Below, piece after piece: positions 45,791 through 55,170 of a stretch of 64,000 nt of DNA. The stretch covers positions 1,054,001 to 1,118,000 of the forward strand of contig JAWKLZ010000001.1 of assembly GCA_041392475.1 (NCBI GenBank). The letters run 5' to 3'. The DNA is from Chitinophagales bacterium. Its GTDB lineage: Bacteria; Bacteroidota; Bacteroidia; Chitinophagales; UBA2359. Under the pieces are notes generated by a model. That model saw only the letters and a program-made list of their open reading frames with translations, was not told the origin of the DNA and did not search any database. The stretch's first letter is position 1. Each line of letters begins with the position of its first letter. The position numbers and the translations under genes were made by a program.

Positions 45791-45813
45791 AGGGGTAGTT
45801 ACCAGCTACCCCT
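45791..45813 (-). terminator. terminator in minus orientation
   Basis: GGGGTAG pairs with CTACCCC; on the minus strand a T-run follows. It may end the CDGSH transcript. Confidence 0.75.
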
Positions 45814-46027
45814 AAAATTAACCACTAATTTACTTAACCATAAAAATCTAAAACCATTTCATCTATTTCAAATCATGTGCCAACTTTAGAGAAAATGACT
45901 ATTTTGACTAGATAGGATCAGTTTTAGATTTTTTATGATATTACTATGACCTATTAATCTTTGCAGTGATATACTTTGTCATCGGTTCTATACACAGTGT
46001 ATCATTTTTGAAAGCAGCTGTCCATTT

Positions 46028-46276
46028 TTATAGACTTTTGTGCGTGCCATCACACAATCCAAATTCATTGGTTGTATGCTTACAACCACACCAAAACACT
46101 GTTTTGGCTTCTTCAAATTTGACCACTTTAGGGCGCATCTCAGTGGTTTTGTGCGAACCATCACAAAACGGCTGTTTGTCGCTTTTGCCACAAGTACACC
46201 ACGCATAGTTCTTATCAGCCTCAATATCAATCTTGAAGGGAGATTTTTGAGCGATAATCGGTAATTTTTCTTCCAT
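46028..46276 (-). CDS. CDGSH iron-sulfur domain protein (two CDGSH motifs)
   Basis: 82 aa from ATG 46276 (a TTG at 46285 is also in frame). Two zinc-finger-CDGSH motifs, CTCGKSDKQPFCDGSH and CGCKHTTNEFGLCDGTH, each bind a [2Fe-2S] cluster through three Cys and one His, as in mitoNEET-type proteins. Soluble and cytoplasmic. Role in electron or cluster transfer is inferred from the family. Confidence 0.93.
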   Translation of the reverse strand: MEEKLPIIAQKSPFKIDIEADKNYAWCTCGKSDKQPFCDGSHKTTEMRPKVVKFEEAKTVFWCGCKHTTNEFGLCDGTHKSL

Positions 46277-46446
46277 GTTATTCAACGAATTTTTAGAAAT
46301 GAAATAATAAAACGTGGCTCAAATTAGAACTTTTGAAGGTGAGGCACGACTATTTTTTGAAAATTTTGTTCTTACTACTGACAATTGGTTAAATTTGCAG
46401 AACTTAATAAGAAGAAAACAATTTCATCACTTAAAATAACAACACT

Positions 46447-46527
46447 ATGGTCTGGGCATTTTCAACCATCGCTTTTTTGATTATCGGTTCTTTCTTTGTG
46501 GGTATTTGGCTCGAAAAAGGGAAGTAA
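46447..46527 (+). CDS. possible 26-aa single-span membrane peptide
   Basis: ATG 46447 to TAA 46527 encodes a hydrophobic helix (AFSTIAFLIIGSFFVGIW) with a charged C-terminus (LEKGK). It is followed 34 nt later by a strong hairpin (46562-46601). The size and shape fit small membrane proteins overlooked by gene callers, but nothing else supports expression. Confidence 0.4.
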   Translation: MVWAFSTIAFLIIGSFFVGIWLEKGK

Positions 46528-46561
46528 CCTTTTGTCATTCATCGAATAAATAGTAAAAGCA

Positions 46562-46601
46562 CAAAGCCCCGTTTACCATCAAAATTGTAAACGGGGCTTT
46601 G
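46562..46601 (+). terminator. strong hairpin/terminator
   Basis: CAAAGCCCCGTTTAC pairs perfectly with GTAAACGGGGCTTTG (15 bp); the T tail is short. Confidence 0.75.
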
Positions 46602-46650
46602 TATTTGAAGCTCAAATGAAATTGGAGAGTTATTCTATTTTGGCCACACA

Positions 46651-46693
46651 AAAAAAAGCAAACAAAATACGTCAATGTATACTGTTTGCTTTT
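46651..46693 (-). terminator. terminator of ilvE
   Basis: AAAAGCAAACA pairs with TGTTTGCTTTT; on the minus strand a T-run follows. It lies 35 nt after the ilvE stop. Confidence 0.85.
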
Positions 46694-46727
46694 CTATGCT
46701 GTATATTCCATCAAAAGAGTCTGTAAT

Positions 46728-47840
46728 CTAAACCCGCACAATCCAGTTATGCTTGTCCTCTGCGATACCCAACTTGATATTCACCAATTCTTCTCTAATG
46801 CTGTTAGATATTTTTCTATCTGCCACGGGCGGCAATTCATAATGCACATCTTCGTAACCCAAGCCCGAAATGTGGGTAATCGTTGCAGCCGTTCCCACAC
46901 CAGATACTTCTTGTAGTGTATGATTTTTGTGTGCTGCCAAAATCTCTTCGACACTTAATTTTCTTTCTTCTACTTCAATGCCTCGGTCTTTCATCAATTG
47001 TACAATACTTTCACGGGTAATTCCTTCCAAAATCGTACCGTCTAATTCAGGTGTAATTGCTTTACCATCAATTACAAAGAATACATTCATTGTGCCAATT
47101 TCTTCTACATACTTCGATTCCAAACCATCTGTCCACAAAATTTGGTCATAGCCTTTTTCGTTCACCAAACTTGCAGGATACAACGTTGCAGCATAGTTGC
47201 CAGCAGCCTTTGCAGCCCCTGTTCCACCGGGGAAAGCACGTTTGAAATCTTTTTCAATCCACACACTTACAGGTTTGTCATAATATGCTCCTACTGGACA
47301 AGTAAAAATAATGAAACGGTAATTTGCAGCTTTTTTTACGCCAATAAAATGATCATTCGCAAACATGAAAGGTCTGATATACAATGCCGTATCTTCTACA
47401 TCTGGCACCCATTGACGGTCTATGTCAATCAATGCTTTTAAGCCTTCAACGTAGGTTTCTACGGGTAAAGTTGGCATTCCCATACGAATCGCAGAATTGT
47501 TCAAGCGTTCAGCGTTCTTCTCAGGACGAAACAACAAAACTTCACCTGTGCTTTCATCCAAGTTGGCTTTCATTCCTTCAAATATAGATTGCCCATAATG
47601 TAAGGCGGAGCAAGCAGGAGAAATGCTCATATTGTCGAAAGGTCTGATTTGCGGCTTTTGCCACTGACCATCTTTGTAATCTACTACAAAAATATGGTCG
47701 GAGAAGATACGTCCAAAAGGGATATTGTGAAAGTCGACTTCCGAAATCCTAGACTTTTTTGCTCTGATGATGTCTATGTCCAACTTTGAAGTGCGTGACT
47801 TTGAGGGGTTAGCCACAGCAGTTATTGATTCAGGAACCAT
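46728..47840 (-). CDS. ilvE: branched-chain-amino-acid aminotransferase
   Basis: 370 aa. PLP enzyme that swaps amino groups between leucine, isoleucine or valine and 2-oxoglutarate. The fold-type IV features are visible: the active-site Lys in AKAAGNYAA, and EIGTMNVFF plus EVSGVGTAATI as cofactor-phosphate segments. The length fits the class II/eukaryote-like branch. A terminator is just downstream. Confidence 0.95.
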   Translation of the reverse strand: MVPESITAVANPSKSRTSKLDIDIIRAKKSRISEVDFHNIPFGRIFSDHIFVVDYKDGQWQKPQIRPFDNMSISPACSALHYGQSIFEGMKANLDESTGEVLLFRPEKNAERLNNSAIRMGMPTLPVETYVEGLKALIDIDRQWVPDVEDTALYIRPFMFANDHFIGVKKAANYRFIIFTCPVGAYYDKPVSVWIEKDFKRAFPGGTGAAKAAGNYAATLYPASLVNEKGYDQILWTDGLESKYVEEIGTMNVFFVIDGKAITPELDGTILEGITRESIVQLMKDRGIEVEERKLSVEEILAAHKNHTLQEVSGVGTAATITHISGLGYEDVHYELPPVADRKISNSIREELVNIKLGIAEDKHNWIVRV

Positions 47841-48007
47841 GTTTGTTAGTTTTTAGCTTGTTATTTAATTCGCTGTTGTTTTTGCAGCAATTGACTAAGT
47901 TAATCTTTTTTGATGAAAAATACGTCAGTTTTGCGTTGTTTTTATCTCTTATATACACCTTATGCACTAATTTCGTTCAAAAATGAGAGAAATGAATTTA
48001 GTTCCAA

Positions 48008-48679
48008 TTATTTGGAAACTTCAAAAACGCCATCTCGTTTTTCATCTATTGAACCACCCATATATCCACAAACCCCCATTCTCGGAGAATTGACCACAGG
48101 CATCAAGGCGTATTCTGCATCCTCACATTCTTTTTCGTGCTTTTTTACACAATCTTCACAAAAAAAACTTTCTCCTTCGCCCAAATGTACTGTACAAATT
48201 TGGGTTGCAGGTTTTTTTCCGCAAGTGTGACAGTATATTTCCAAAGGTTCATTGCGAGAAATCAATACAATATCCTGTTTTTCTGAAAGATAATGTTCTT
48301 CAATGACTTTGATGGTGAGTCCAGTTGTAGACCCAAAATCATATTGATAGTCGGTTTTGAAGCCTTGGTAAAAGTAGTCTTTCACCTTTTTGCTCATTCC
48401 AATCTTATTGCCCCAACCACCAAATTGACTCATGTGTCCACAACATTCCAACCATATTTTACGCAAATAGCTGTCTAATTTCTTGAAAGTTGCATCGCCC
48501 GAAATCAACAATTGCAGAAACATCAAATCTGCTTCCACTCGAATATGAAAATATTGCCTTCCTTCTTTTGGAGTCACTTCCATTTTCTTCAAATGTGTTT
48601 CCAAGTGTTTGCTAATGCCCGCTTTACTTGCCACTTTATCACAGTATAAACATTTACCTTCTGATTTTAATTTTGCCAT
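48008..48679 (-). CDS. zinc-finger protein with pRiA4b ORF-3-like domain
   Basis: 223 aa. An N-terminal C2H2-like finger (CLYCDKVASKAGISKHLETH), a central domain with IRVEADLMFLQLL, a CGHMSQF segment and DYQYDFGSTTGL (the usual core is Y.YDFGD), and a C-terminal Cys-rich part (CHTCGKKPATQIC, CEDCVKKHEKEC). The pRiA4b ORF-3 family occurs on plasmids and near mobile DNA; function is not established. It stands alone on the minus strand. Confidence 0.7.
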   Translation of the reverse strand: MAKLKSEGKCLYCDKVASKAGISKHLETHLKKMEVTPKEGRQYFHIRVEADLMFLQLLISGDATFKKLDSYLRKIWLECCGHMSQFGGWGNKIGMSKKVKDYFYQGFKTDYQYDFGSTTGLTIKVIEEHYLSEKQDIVLISRNEPLEIYCHTCGKKPATQICTVHLGEGESFFCEDCVKKHEKECEDAEYALMPVVNSPRMGVCGYMGGSIDEKRDGVFEVSK

Positions 48680-48770
48680 AATTTTTAATCTCAGATTTTA
48701 AAGATTTCACAAATAGTGCTGATAAGCAAATCATTATAAAATTATCAAAATAAAAAATCAATTACTTTTC

Positions 48771-50777
48771 TCACTGCAATGACCGCCAATAAGCCTCCTC
48801 AATTACTGCCCCCAACTCTTTTGCCTTTGCTGCATCCTTCAATGCCAATGCCTTGTTTCCCATTGCAAAATGAGATTTGGAACGCTCCAAATAAAATGAC
48901 GCACTATTTGGTCGAAGCTGCAACAATTGATTGAAGTCTTTGATTGCAGCCGTATGGTTTTGAAGTTGTTGATGCGCAATGGCTCTAAACCGCAAAATAT
49001 TGGCATTATTGGGCTGCAAAGATAAGCATTTTCCATAATCTTGTAGCGATTCATCAAAACGGTTCGTGACACTATACACAACTCCACGATTCATGTAGGC
49101 ATCAAAATAATCTTCATCAATAGCAATGGCTTTCGTCAAATCAGCCAAAGCTTTATCGTATTCTTTCTGCCTAAAATAAATCGCCCCACGATTGCACAAA
49201 GCATTGGCATTGTTGGGTTCACCTGCAATAATTTGGTTGTAAAGCTCCAATGCTTTATCATTTTTCCCCAGTTCAAAATAAGTATTACCGAGATTGAGCA
49301 TCGGTTTTGGTGTTCGAGGCTGAATCGTCAATGCTTTTTGGTAGTCTGCAATGGCTTCATCGTATCTTTTTTCACGGCGGTGAATGTTTCCCCTCAAATT
49401 GTAGGCATCGTATTCGTTGGGATTGAGCGCAATGGCTTTACTAAAATCGGCAAATGCCTTATCGTATTCTTGGGCATTCATATAAAAATCCCCACGAGTC
49501 GTATAAACCATACTGTTCGGATATTTTTCAATCACATTTCCCCACATCGTTTCACCATTTTTCCAAACCTTCGTTTGCTGAAAACTCAACAAGCCCAAAA
49601 TCAACACACTCAATAATAAGATGGCTTGCAAAGGCTTTTGATAGGCTCGTTGACTGTGGTACAACTTGTGAAAACCGTATCCAATGGCGAAAAATAAACC
49701 TGTGTAAGCCATGTACGTATATCGGTCTGCAACGATGGCTTTCCCTACTGATACAAATTGAAGTACCAAAACAACATTGAAGAAATAAAATGCAAACGCA
49801 AAGATAATCAACCGAGTAAATCGCCAAGTCCACGCAACTATTACCAAAATAATCATTGCTATTAAAGGCATTATTTTGAAAACAAGAGGGAGGCTTTCCT
49901 TTGCGCTACTGATGGGATAGGGATAAAACGAGGCCAATTTGAAAGGAGCAATGAGTTTGACCAAATACATGACAAAACCATAAGCCACAAAACTCGTTCG
50001 CTGCAAAATGGTGAAATTTTTGCCTACTAATGCTACTCCCGAGGTCTGTGCTTCAATGGTCAATATCCCGAAAATGAGTGCCAAAACAAAGAAGGGAATT
50101 TTATCTGCAATGGATTTTGGACGAACTTTGCGTTTGAGGTAGAAGTCTATGCAAATCAACAACAAAGGAATGACCACTGCCGCAGGTTTGCTGAACATAG
50201 ACAAGGCTGCCCATAAAACCGCTAAACCATAATACACCCAATCTTTTTTTCGTAGATATTGAAGGTAAGCAATGAAACTGGCAGTCATAAAGAATACATA
50301 CAACACATCTTTTCGCTCCGAAATCCACGCCACCGATTCTACGTGCATCGGATGTATGCCAAACAACAAGGCAGTAATCAAAGCTATTTCAACCCTTCCA
50401 CGGCTCAACAGGTAAGCGAAATAAAAAATCAATAAGGTGTTGAGTAAGTGAATAATTAAATTCACCAGATGGTAGCCAAAGGCGTTTTTGTCCCAAATTT
50501 GGTAGTCCAACATCAAGGAATACATCGTGAGCGGATGGTAATTGTAGGCTATCGGTTTGGTCGCAATGTGTAGGATGTTTTCTTTGGAGGCTTCTTGTAT
50601 GAAGTCGTTTTTAAGAACATAATCCGGGTCGTCCCAGTTCACAAAGTCATTTTGAAGGGAAGGTAAAAAAACGAGTGAGGTAAAGGCAACAATGCCCAAC
50701 ACTAGCCACCATTTGTTTTGTTGCAGCCAAGCACTTGAACTTGCTATTTTTTGTTGTTTTATCTTACCTTTTGTCAT
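48771..50777 (-). CDS. multi-pass membrane TPR protein (TMTC-like glycosyltransferase family C)
   Basis: 668 aa. About ten transmembrane segments fill residues 20-410. A luminal-loop acidic motif (NWDDPDYV) near 48 and FGIHPMHVESVAWISERKD near 140 match the TMTC/DUF1736-type GT-C family, which transfers mannose or other sugars from lipid carriers to proteins in eukaryotes. Residues 415-668 are eight TPR repeats (DKAFADFSKAIALNPNEYD). Likely inner membrane; substrate unknown. Confidence 0.88.
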   Translation of the reverse strand: MTKGKIKQQKIASSSAWLQQNKWWLVLGIVAFTSLVFLPSLQNDFVNWDDPDYVLKNDFIQEASKENILHIATKPIAYNYHPLTMYSLMLDYQIWDKNAFGYHLVNLIIHLLNTLLIFYFAYLLSRGRVEIALITALLFGIHPMHVESVAWISERKDVLYVFFMTASFIAYLQYLRKKDWVYYGLAVLWAALSMFSKPAAVVIPLLLICIDFYLKRKVRPKSIADKIPFFVLALIFGILTIEAQTSGVALVGKNFTILQRTSFVAYGFVMYLVKLIAPFKLASFYPYPISSAKESLPLVFKIMPLIAMIILVIVAWTWRFTRLIIFAFAFYFFNVVLVLQFVSVGKAIVADRYTYMAYTGLFFAIGYGFHKLYHSQRAYQKPLQAILLLSVLILGLLSFQQTKVWKNGETMWGNVIEKYPNSMVYTTRGDFYMNAQEYDKAFADFSKAIALNPNEYDAYNLRGNIHRREKRYDEAIADYQKALTIQPRTPKPMLNLGNTYFELGKNDKALELYNQIIAGEPNNANALCNRGAIYFRQKEYDKALADLTKAIAIDEDYFDAYMNRGVVYSVTNRFDESLQDYGKCLSLQPNNANILRFRAIAHQQLQNHTAAIKDFNQLLQLRPNSASFYLERSKSHFAMGNKALALKDAAKAKELGAVIEEAYWRSLQ

Positions 50778-50799
50778 TTTTTTACCTTTAACACTTTTA

Positions 50800-50919
50800 G
50801 ACTTTGGACAAAGGAGGTAGGGATTTAATTTATTGATAATTAAATATTTGCACTTAATTACGTTAATCGATTAAGATTGTGATTATCAATTTTTTAGATC
50901 TCGCTTCTTTCGTCCAAAA
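50800..50919. repeat. MITE-like element, copy 2
   Basis: Ends GACTTTGGACAAAGGAG and CTTCTTTCGTCCAAAAC; interior words TATTTGCAC..AAT.ACGT and TTGATTATCAA or TGATTATCAATTTTT as in copy 1 at 40619. Confidence 0.75.
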
Positions 50920-50927
50920 CACTTCAA

Positions 50928-50974
50928 AACCTCAACACCCAAAAACCTCAACACCTCAACACCTCAACACTTCT
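50928..50974 (+). repeat. short tandem repeat (AACACCTC units)
   Basis: Five or six imperfect copies of CTCAACAC directly downstream of the acyl-CoA ligase stop. Confidence 0.7.
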
Positions 50975-52594
50975 TTATCCTTTATAATCTGCAAACTGCT
51001 TTCGCAAGGTCAGTTTACTAAACTTACCAGTGGCGGTCAATGGAATTTCATTTACAAAGACCACATCATCAGGCAATTGCCACTTAGCAAATTCCGTTGC
51101 CAAAACTTCCAAAATACTTTCCTTTGAAGGATTTTTACCCTCTTTTGCGACTACTATCAACAAAGGTCTTTCACTCCATTTTTCGTCAGGAATAGCAATA
51201 GCCGCTGCCATCAACACCTCGGGATGCCCCATTGCAGTATTTTCCATATCCACCGAACTAATCCACTCACCCCCAGATTTGATCAAATCTTTGGAGCGGT
51301 CTACCAATTCCATATAACCATATTCGTCAATATTCGCCATGTCACCTGTATCGAACCAGCCCTTTTCGTCCAAAGCAGTTTCTTCGGCTAAGTAGTAGGT
51401 ATCAACTACCCAATTCCCTTTCACCAACAAGTGTCCAACTGATTTGCCATCTCTCGGCAGTTCAACGCCATTTTCGTCCACCACTTTCATATCTACCCCA
51501 AAAACAGGACGACCTTGTTTGATTCGGTACTGCAATTGTTGGTCTTTCGGCATTGCCGAAATTGGCGGAGTTGGACGGTTGAGTGTACCCAAAGGGCTCA
51601 TTTCGGTCATGCCCCAAGCGTGGAGTAAATCAATATCGTGCTTGTCCCTAAACGCCTTCAACATAGACATTGGAGCAGCAGAACCGCCTACAATCACTTC
51701 TTTGACAGACTCCATTTTTTTACCTACATTATCGGCATAATCCAACAAATTTGTCCAAACTGTCGGAACACCTGCCGCCAATGTAACCTCGTATTTGTCT
51801 ATCAATTCAAAAGTGCTTGCACCATCCATCGCTTTGCCAGGAAACAGAAGTGTTGCACCTGTCATGGGGCCCAAATAGGCAATTCCCCATGAATTGGCAT
51901 GGAACAAAGGTACGACCACCAAAACGGTATCTCTTGCAGTCATTCCGATGGCATCGGACAGTCCACCAGCATAAGAGTGCAACAAGTTGGATTTGTGGGT
52001 GTACATGACTCCTTTGGGATTACCTGTCGTTCCTGATGTATAACACAAAGAAGAGCCACTGTTTTCGTCAAATTCAGGCCATTCAAATTGGTCGGACTGC
52101 CCTTCCAAAAGCGTTTCGTAGCAATATACATTCGCCACATCAGTCTTTGGCATATAGGCTTCTTCGGTCAAAACAATGTAACCCTTCACTTTTGGAAAAT
52201 GTTGGTGCATGTTTTCAACGATGGGCCAAAATATGGGGTCTATCAGTATATATTGATCTTCTGCATGGTTGATGATGTAAATCAACTGAGTAGGTGATAA
52301 TCGAGGATTGATGGTGTGGCAAACAAGTCCTTGTCCTGAAATGGCATACCACGCCTCTAAATGTCGGTAAGTATTGAGTGCAATTGTTCCTATTCTATCA
52401 CCAAATTCTACACCCAAGCCTTTGAGTGCATTGGCAAACTTTCGGCTGCGAAGCAATATTTCGCTATATGTTGTTTCGTGAATTTCATCGTTTTCAACCA
52501 ATCTGGTGACTACCTTTTGCCTTCCGTGATATTTTCCCGCAAATTCGAGACAACTTGCCAAATTGAAGTTGGTATTTTGCATATTGTTTGCCAT
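50975..52594 (-). CDS. long-chain/medium-chain fatty-acid--CoA ligase (AMP-binding enzyme)
   Basis: 539 aa. Activates fatty acids to acyl-CoA through an acyl-AMP intermediate. AMP-binding motif CYTSGTTGNPKGVMYTHKS near residues 186-204; GMTEMSPL; the linker WFDTGDMANID and the C-terminal Lys region GKFSKLTLRK. Residues 1-410 are the large and 411-539 the small domain. The shorter-linker, high-DTG form fits AlkK-like medium/long-chain ligases. Confidence 0.92.
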   Translation of the reverse strand: MANNMQNTNFNLASCLEFAGKYHGRQKVVTRLVENDEIHETTYSEILLRSRKFANALKGLGVEFGDRIGTIALNTYRHLEAWYAISGQGLVCHTINPRLSPTQLIYIINHAEDQYILIDPIFWPIVENMHQHFPKVKGYIVLTEEAYMPKTDVANVYCYETLLEGQSDQFEWPEFDENSGSSLCYTSGTTGNPKGVMYTHKSNLLHSYAGGLSDAIGMTARDTVLVVVPLFHANSWGIAYLGPMTGATLLFPGKAMDGASTFELIDKYEVTLAAGVPTVWTNLLDYADNVGKKMESVKEVIVGGSAAPMSMLKAFRDKHDIDLLHAWGMTEMSPLGTLNRPTPPISAMPKDQQLQYRIKQGRPVFGVDMKVVDENGVELPRDGKSVGHLLVKGNWVVDTYYLAEETALDEKGWFDTGDMANIDEYGYMELVDRSKDLIKSGGEWISSVDMENTAMGHPEVLMAAAIAIPDEKWSERPLLIVVAKEGKNPSKESILEVLATEFAKWQLPDDVVFVNEIPLTATGKFSKLTLRKQFADYKG

Positions 52595-52766
52595 AAGTGT
52601 TTATCTTTTTTTATGAAAGTTATTGTTTGTTTTTTTGAAGTAGGATGCACAAATTTGCAAAAATATATTGGAAAGTTAAAGTACAGATATGGGTGAAGGA
52701 GACAACTTGCCCTATCTTTGGGGCATTGAAACACAATATTTTGAAATTAAAATTTATTTTTGTTCG

Positions 52767-53003
52767 ATGAACACGCAAAAAGAATCGCACTTGCGAAGTA
52801 TTCTCAAAGGTTTTACATGGCGAATAATTGCTACAAGCACAACTATTACAATTGCTTATATCATTACAGGTCAAGTTGGGGATGCACTTAAGATTGGTTT
52901 TATTGAGTTTTTTGGTAAACTTTTTATCTACTATTTACATGAACGTGCTTGGCAGTTAGTTCCTATTGGCGGAGTTAGGAAGTTATTTGGTAAAAAGTCT
53001 TGA
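52767..53003 (+). CDS. DUF2061 small membrane protein
   Basis: 78 aa from ATG 52767; an in-frame ATG at 52689 lies farther up. HLRSILKGFTWRIIATSTTI, two hydrophobic stretches with FIEFFGKLFIYYLHERAW, matches the DUF2061 family in whole. Family members are small inner-membrane proteins often found with sulfate-assimilation genes; here no such genes are near. Confidence 0.88.
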   Translation: MNTQKESHLRSILKGFTWRIIATSTTITIAYIITGQVGDALKIGFIEFFGKLFIYYLHERAWQLVPIGGVRKLFGKKS

Positions 53004-53154
53004 ATTCACTTGATATTATTTTCGGTTATTGATGTAAAATATAAATCCCCATATTTTATTGGGAAAAACCCAAACTTAAATACGGGGAAGGACAATATGA
53101 AATAAGTAACAGCTGCTTGGAAAATCAATGGTTATTCTTGAATAAAATCCTACT

Positions 53155-53783
53155 CTATTGTATTACTATTTTTTTCGCATACACATTATTTTCGCTGTAA
53201 AAAAACATAAAATACATACCTGATTGTATTTTTGTGTCTATTGAAATAAGATTGCTTGAAGGGCTTGATTCCCAAATTTTTCTACCACTTATATCAAATA
53301 ATTCTAATCGCTCAATATTTGTCAAACCTTCAATAGTTACCTCCCTTGATGTAATCGGATTGGGAAAAACGGTGATATGATCTGAGGCACTCAACTCATA
53401 AGTACCTAAAAAAGTGCTTTCTACATAAGACCGCAACCATTCGAGTGCTGGTCGTTCTGTTACACCATCTTCTTCAATGAGGAATGCGCCTTGATCAGTA
53501 CGCCACATTCCAGGACGATAACCCCACAAAGTAATTCCTTGAACAGCAGGATGTTCCCAAAAAACAGGAAACAATCTTTGGTAATCATCAAGTTGAACAG
53601 CATCTTGAAGTCCATCAATATCCAACTCTGTGACATAAATCGGCAAACCAGTAGTAGCCAAGTTATTCAAATTGGCTTCTATGGCCGTTGCACTTCCTCT
53701 AGTCGAAAAAGCATGTGCTTGTACTCCGACTTGGTCAATGAGGTTTTCGGCTTGCAACAAAGTGATGATTTGTTTATAAGTAT
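53155..53783 (-). pseudogene. C-terminal half of GH10 endo-1,4-beta-xylanase, separated by an insertion sequence
   Basis: Reads on from the N-terminal half after exact removal of the insertion (joined protein ...NINTYKQIITLL...). Contains the catalytic nucleophile Glu in YVTELDIDGL, the WGYRPG substrate-binding segment, and a type IX secretion sorting tail (ITVFPNPITSREVTIEG, SGMYFMFF). Without the insertion the gene would encode about 605 residues. This half has no start and should not be expressed alone. Confidence 0.9.
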
Positions 53784-55170
53784 CAGCTATTCTCGGTTTA
53801 TAAAAAGGTCAATATATTTTACTCTAAAGGAACTATATTTAACTGCTTATTAAGGCAAATAAATTTATAAATTGCCCTCATTGATTTCACTGGAATTAGA
53901 TAGAAAATCCCCCTAATTCTCTCCCAAAAAGCTTTGAAAGTTCCACAAGTAGCCTTTGCTTTTTGAAAATAAGTATCCATATGTTGAGCTATTTGGTCGA
54001 CTAAAAATGCTAAGAATGTCAGCAAGGCAAAATTGGTCGTTAAATGCTTTTTTCCATGCCCATAATTATGCTCTAAATGATAGCCTTGATTTTTCAAGGT
54101 ATTGAAAGTTTCATTTTCGATTTTCCATCTGGCTCTGGCTACTGCAACTAATTCCTCTATATTCTGCTCATTAATAGGTATATCTGTTATCCAAGTGCTA
54201 TAGAAAACTTGCTTTCCTGTTTGATTATCTACTTCTTTATATTCAAAGTAGTTGGTTTTAACATCTAAGTGAGTTCCATTCAAAATAAGACCATTTGTAA
54301 AGTAGGCAGTACAGGTTTTATTGTCTTTTTGCCAAGTACGGCTTTGTAACTTGCCTGCTTCCCGAAGTCTTTGAACCTGAATATTGACATAACTTTGACC
54401 TTTAATGCCAATCACATATCGCATATCTTCTTTTTCTAACTCCTTGATATGAAAACCATTGGGGTATAAGGCATCAAATATAGCAATGATTTTCTCGTTG
54501 GGTAACATTTTACGCACCTTAGGAATCAAGCGTTTACAAGCATTCAACTCACAATCATTTTTCTGATTTCCATCTTGCTGAACGATTGCTTCACAAGCAA
54601 TTGGAAAAACAGTAGATTGCTTAGGATGTACCGCTGCGATTCCCAATAATTGATGATAAAATGTTTGTTTCCCATTCTTATGATTTTTTACCAAACACTG
54701 AGGACAACCTTTTTTATTTGAGCAATAATGACCCGTCGCATCGAAAGGAATTGCTACATAACCATCTAAAACATAACGGCTTTTAAACACTCCTTTTTTT
54801 GATAATAAATCAATTGGAGCTTTGAATTTCGATTGCAAATCGGATGGACTTACACCATCTAAGCCTTCTCGAAGAGCTATGTCTGAGGTAATGAATCTAT
54901 ACCATACACTCTTTCAAGGTTGGCTGAACGAATAGGGTATAGCCCTCGAAAGTGCGATAAGGAAGGGTCTTTGAGAGAAAACATTGCAAAACCTGTCATT
55001 AGTAAATTTACCAAAGTATAGGTCGAATTAGATGCTCTATGGTCTTTTATTTCCTCAAAATTACTACGTACTGTTTCGATTAAATTATCTATCATTCAAC
55101 TTTTTAGCACAAATAAAAGCTTTTTTTTGTATATTGTCATATTAAAATTATTTTAAACCGAGAATAGCTG
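53784..55170. mobile_element. insertion sequence, 1387 bp, inside the GH10 gene
   Basis: Ends are the exact 17-bp inverted repeats CAGCTATTCTCGGTTTA at the left and TAAACCGAGAATAGCTG at the right. The 9-bp target TATAAGTAT is directly repeated at 53775-53783 and 55171-55179. It carries one DDE transposase, on the minus strand, with a frameshift. Confidence 0.95.
53819..55095 (-). pseudogene. DDE transposase, frameshifted
   Basis: Two overlapping frames: 55095-54877 (72 aa, MIDNLIETVRSNFEEIKDH...) and the frame that continues to 53819. The second frame is open back to about 54890 and reads PSDIALREGLDGVSPSDLQS, the natural continuation of GIDSLP in the first frame, so one base is missing (a -1 shift). 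Catalytic residues appear as FDATGHY (D), IFDALYPNG (D) and RWKIENETF (E), a family with YHQ.L and DG..K.DCE motifs. The shift near 54885 may disable it; programmed frameshifting is possible but no slippery run is seen. Confidence 0.85.

Noticed and set aside
54877..55095. The 72-aa transposase fragment as an independent gene
   Set aside because: Its sequence continues in the next frame after a one-base shift, so it is the N-terminal part of the same broken transposase.
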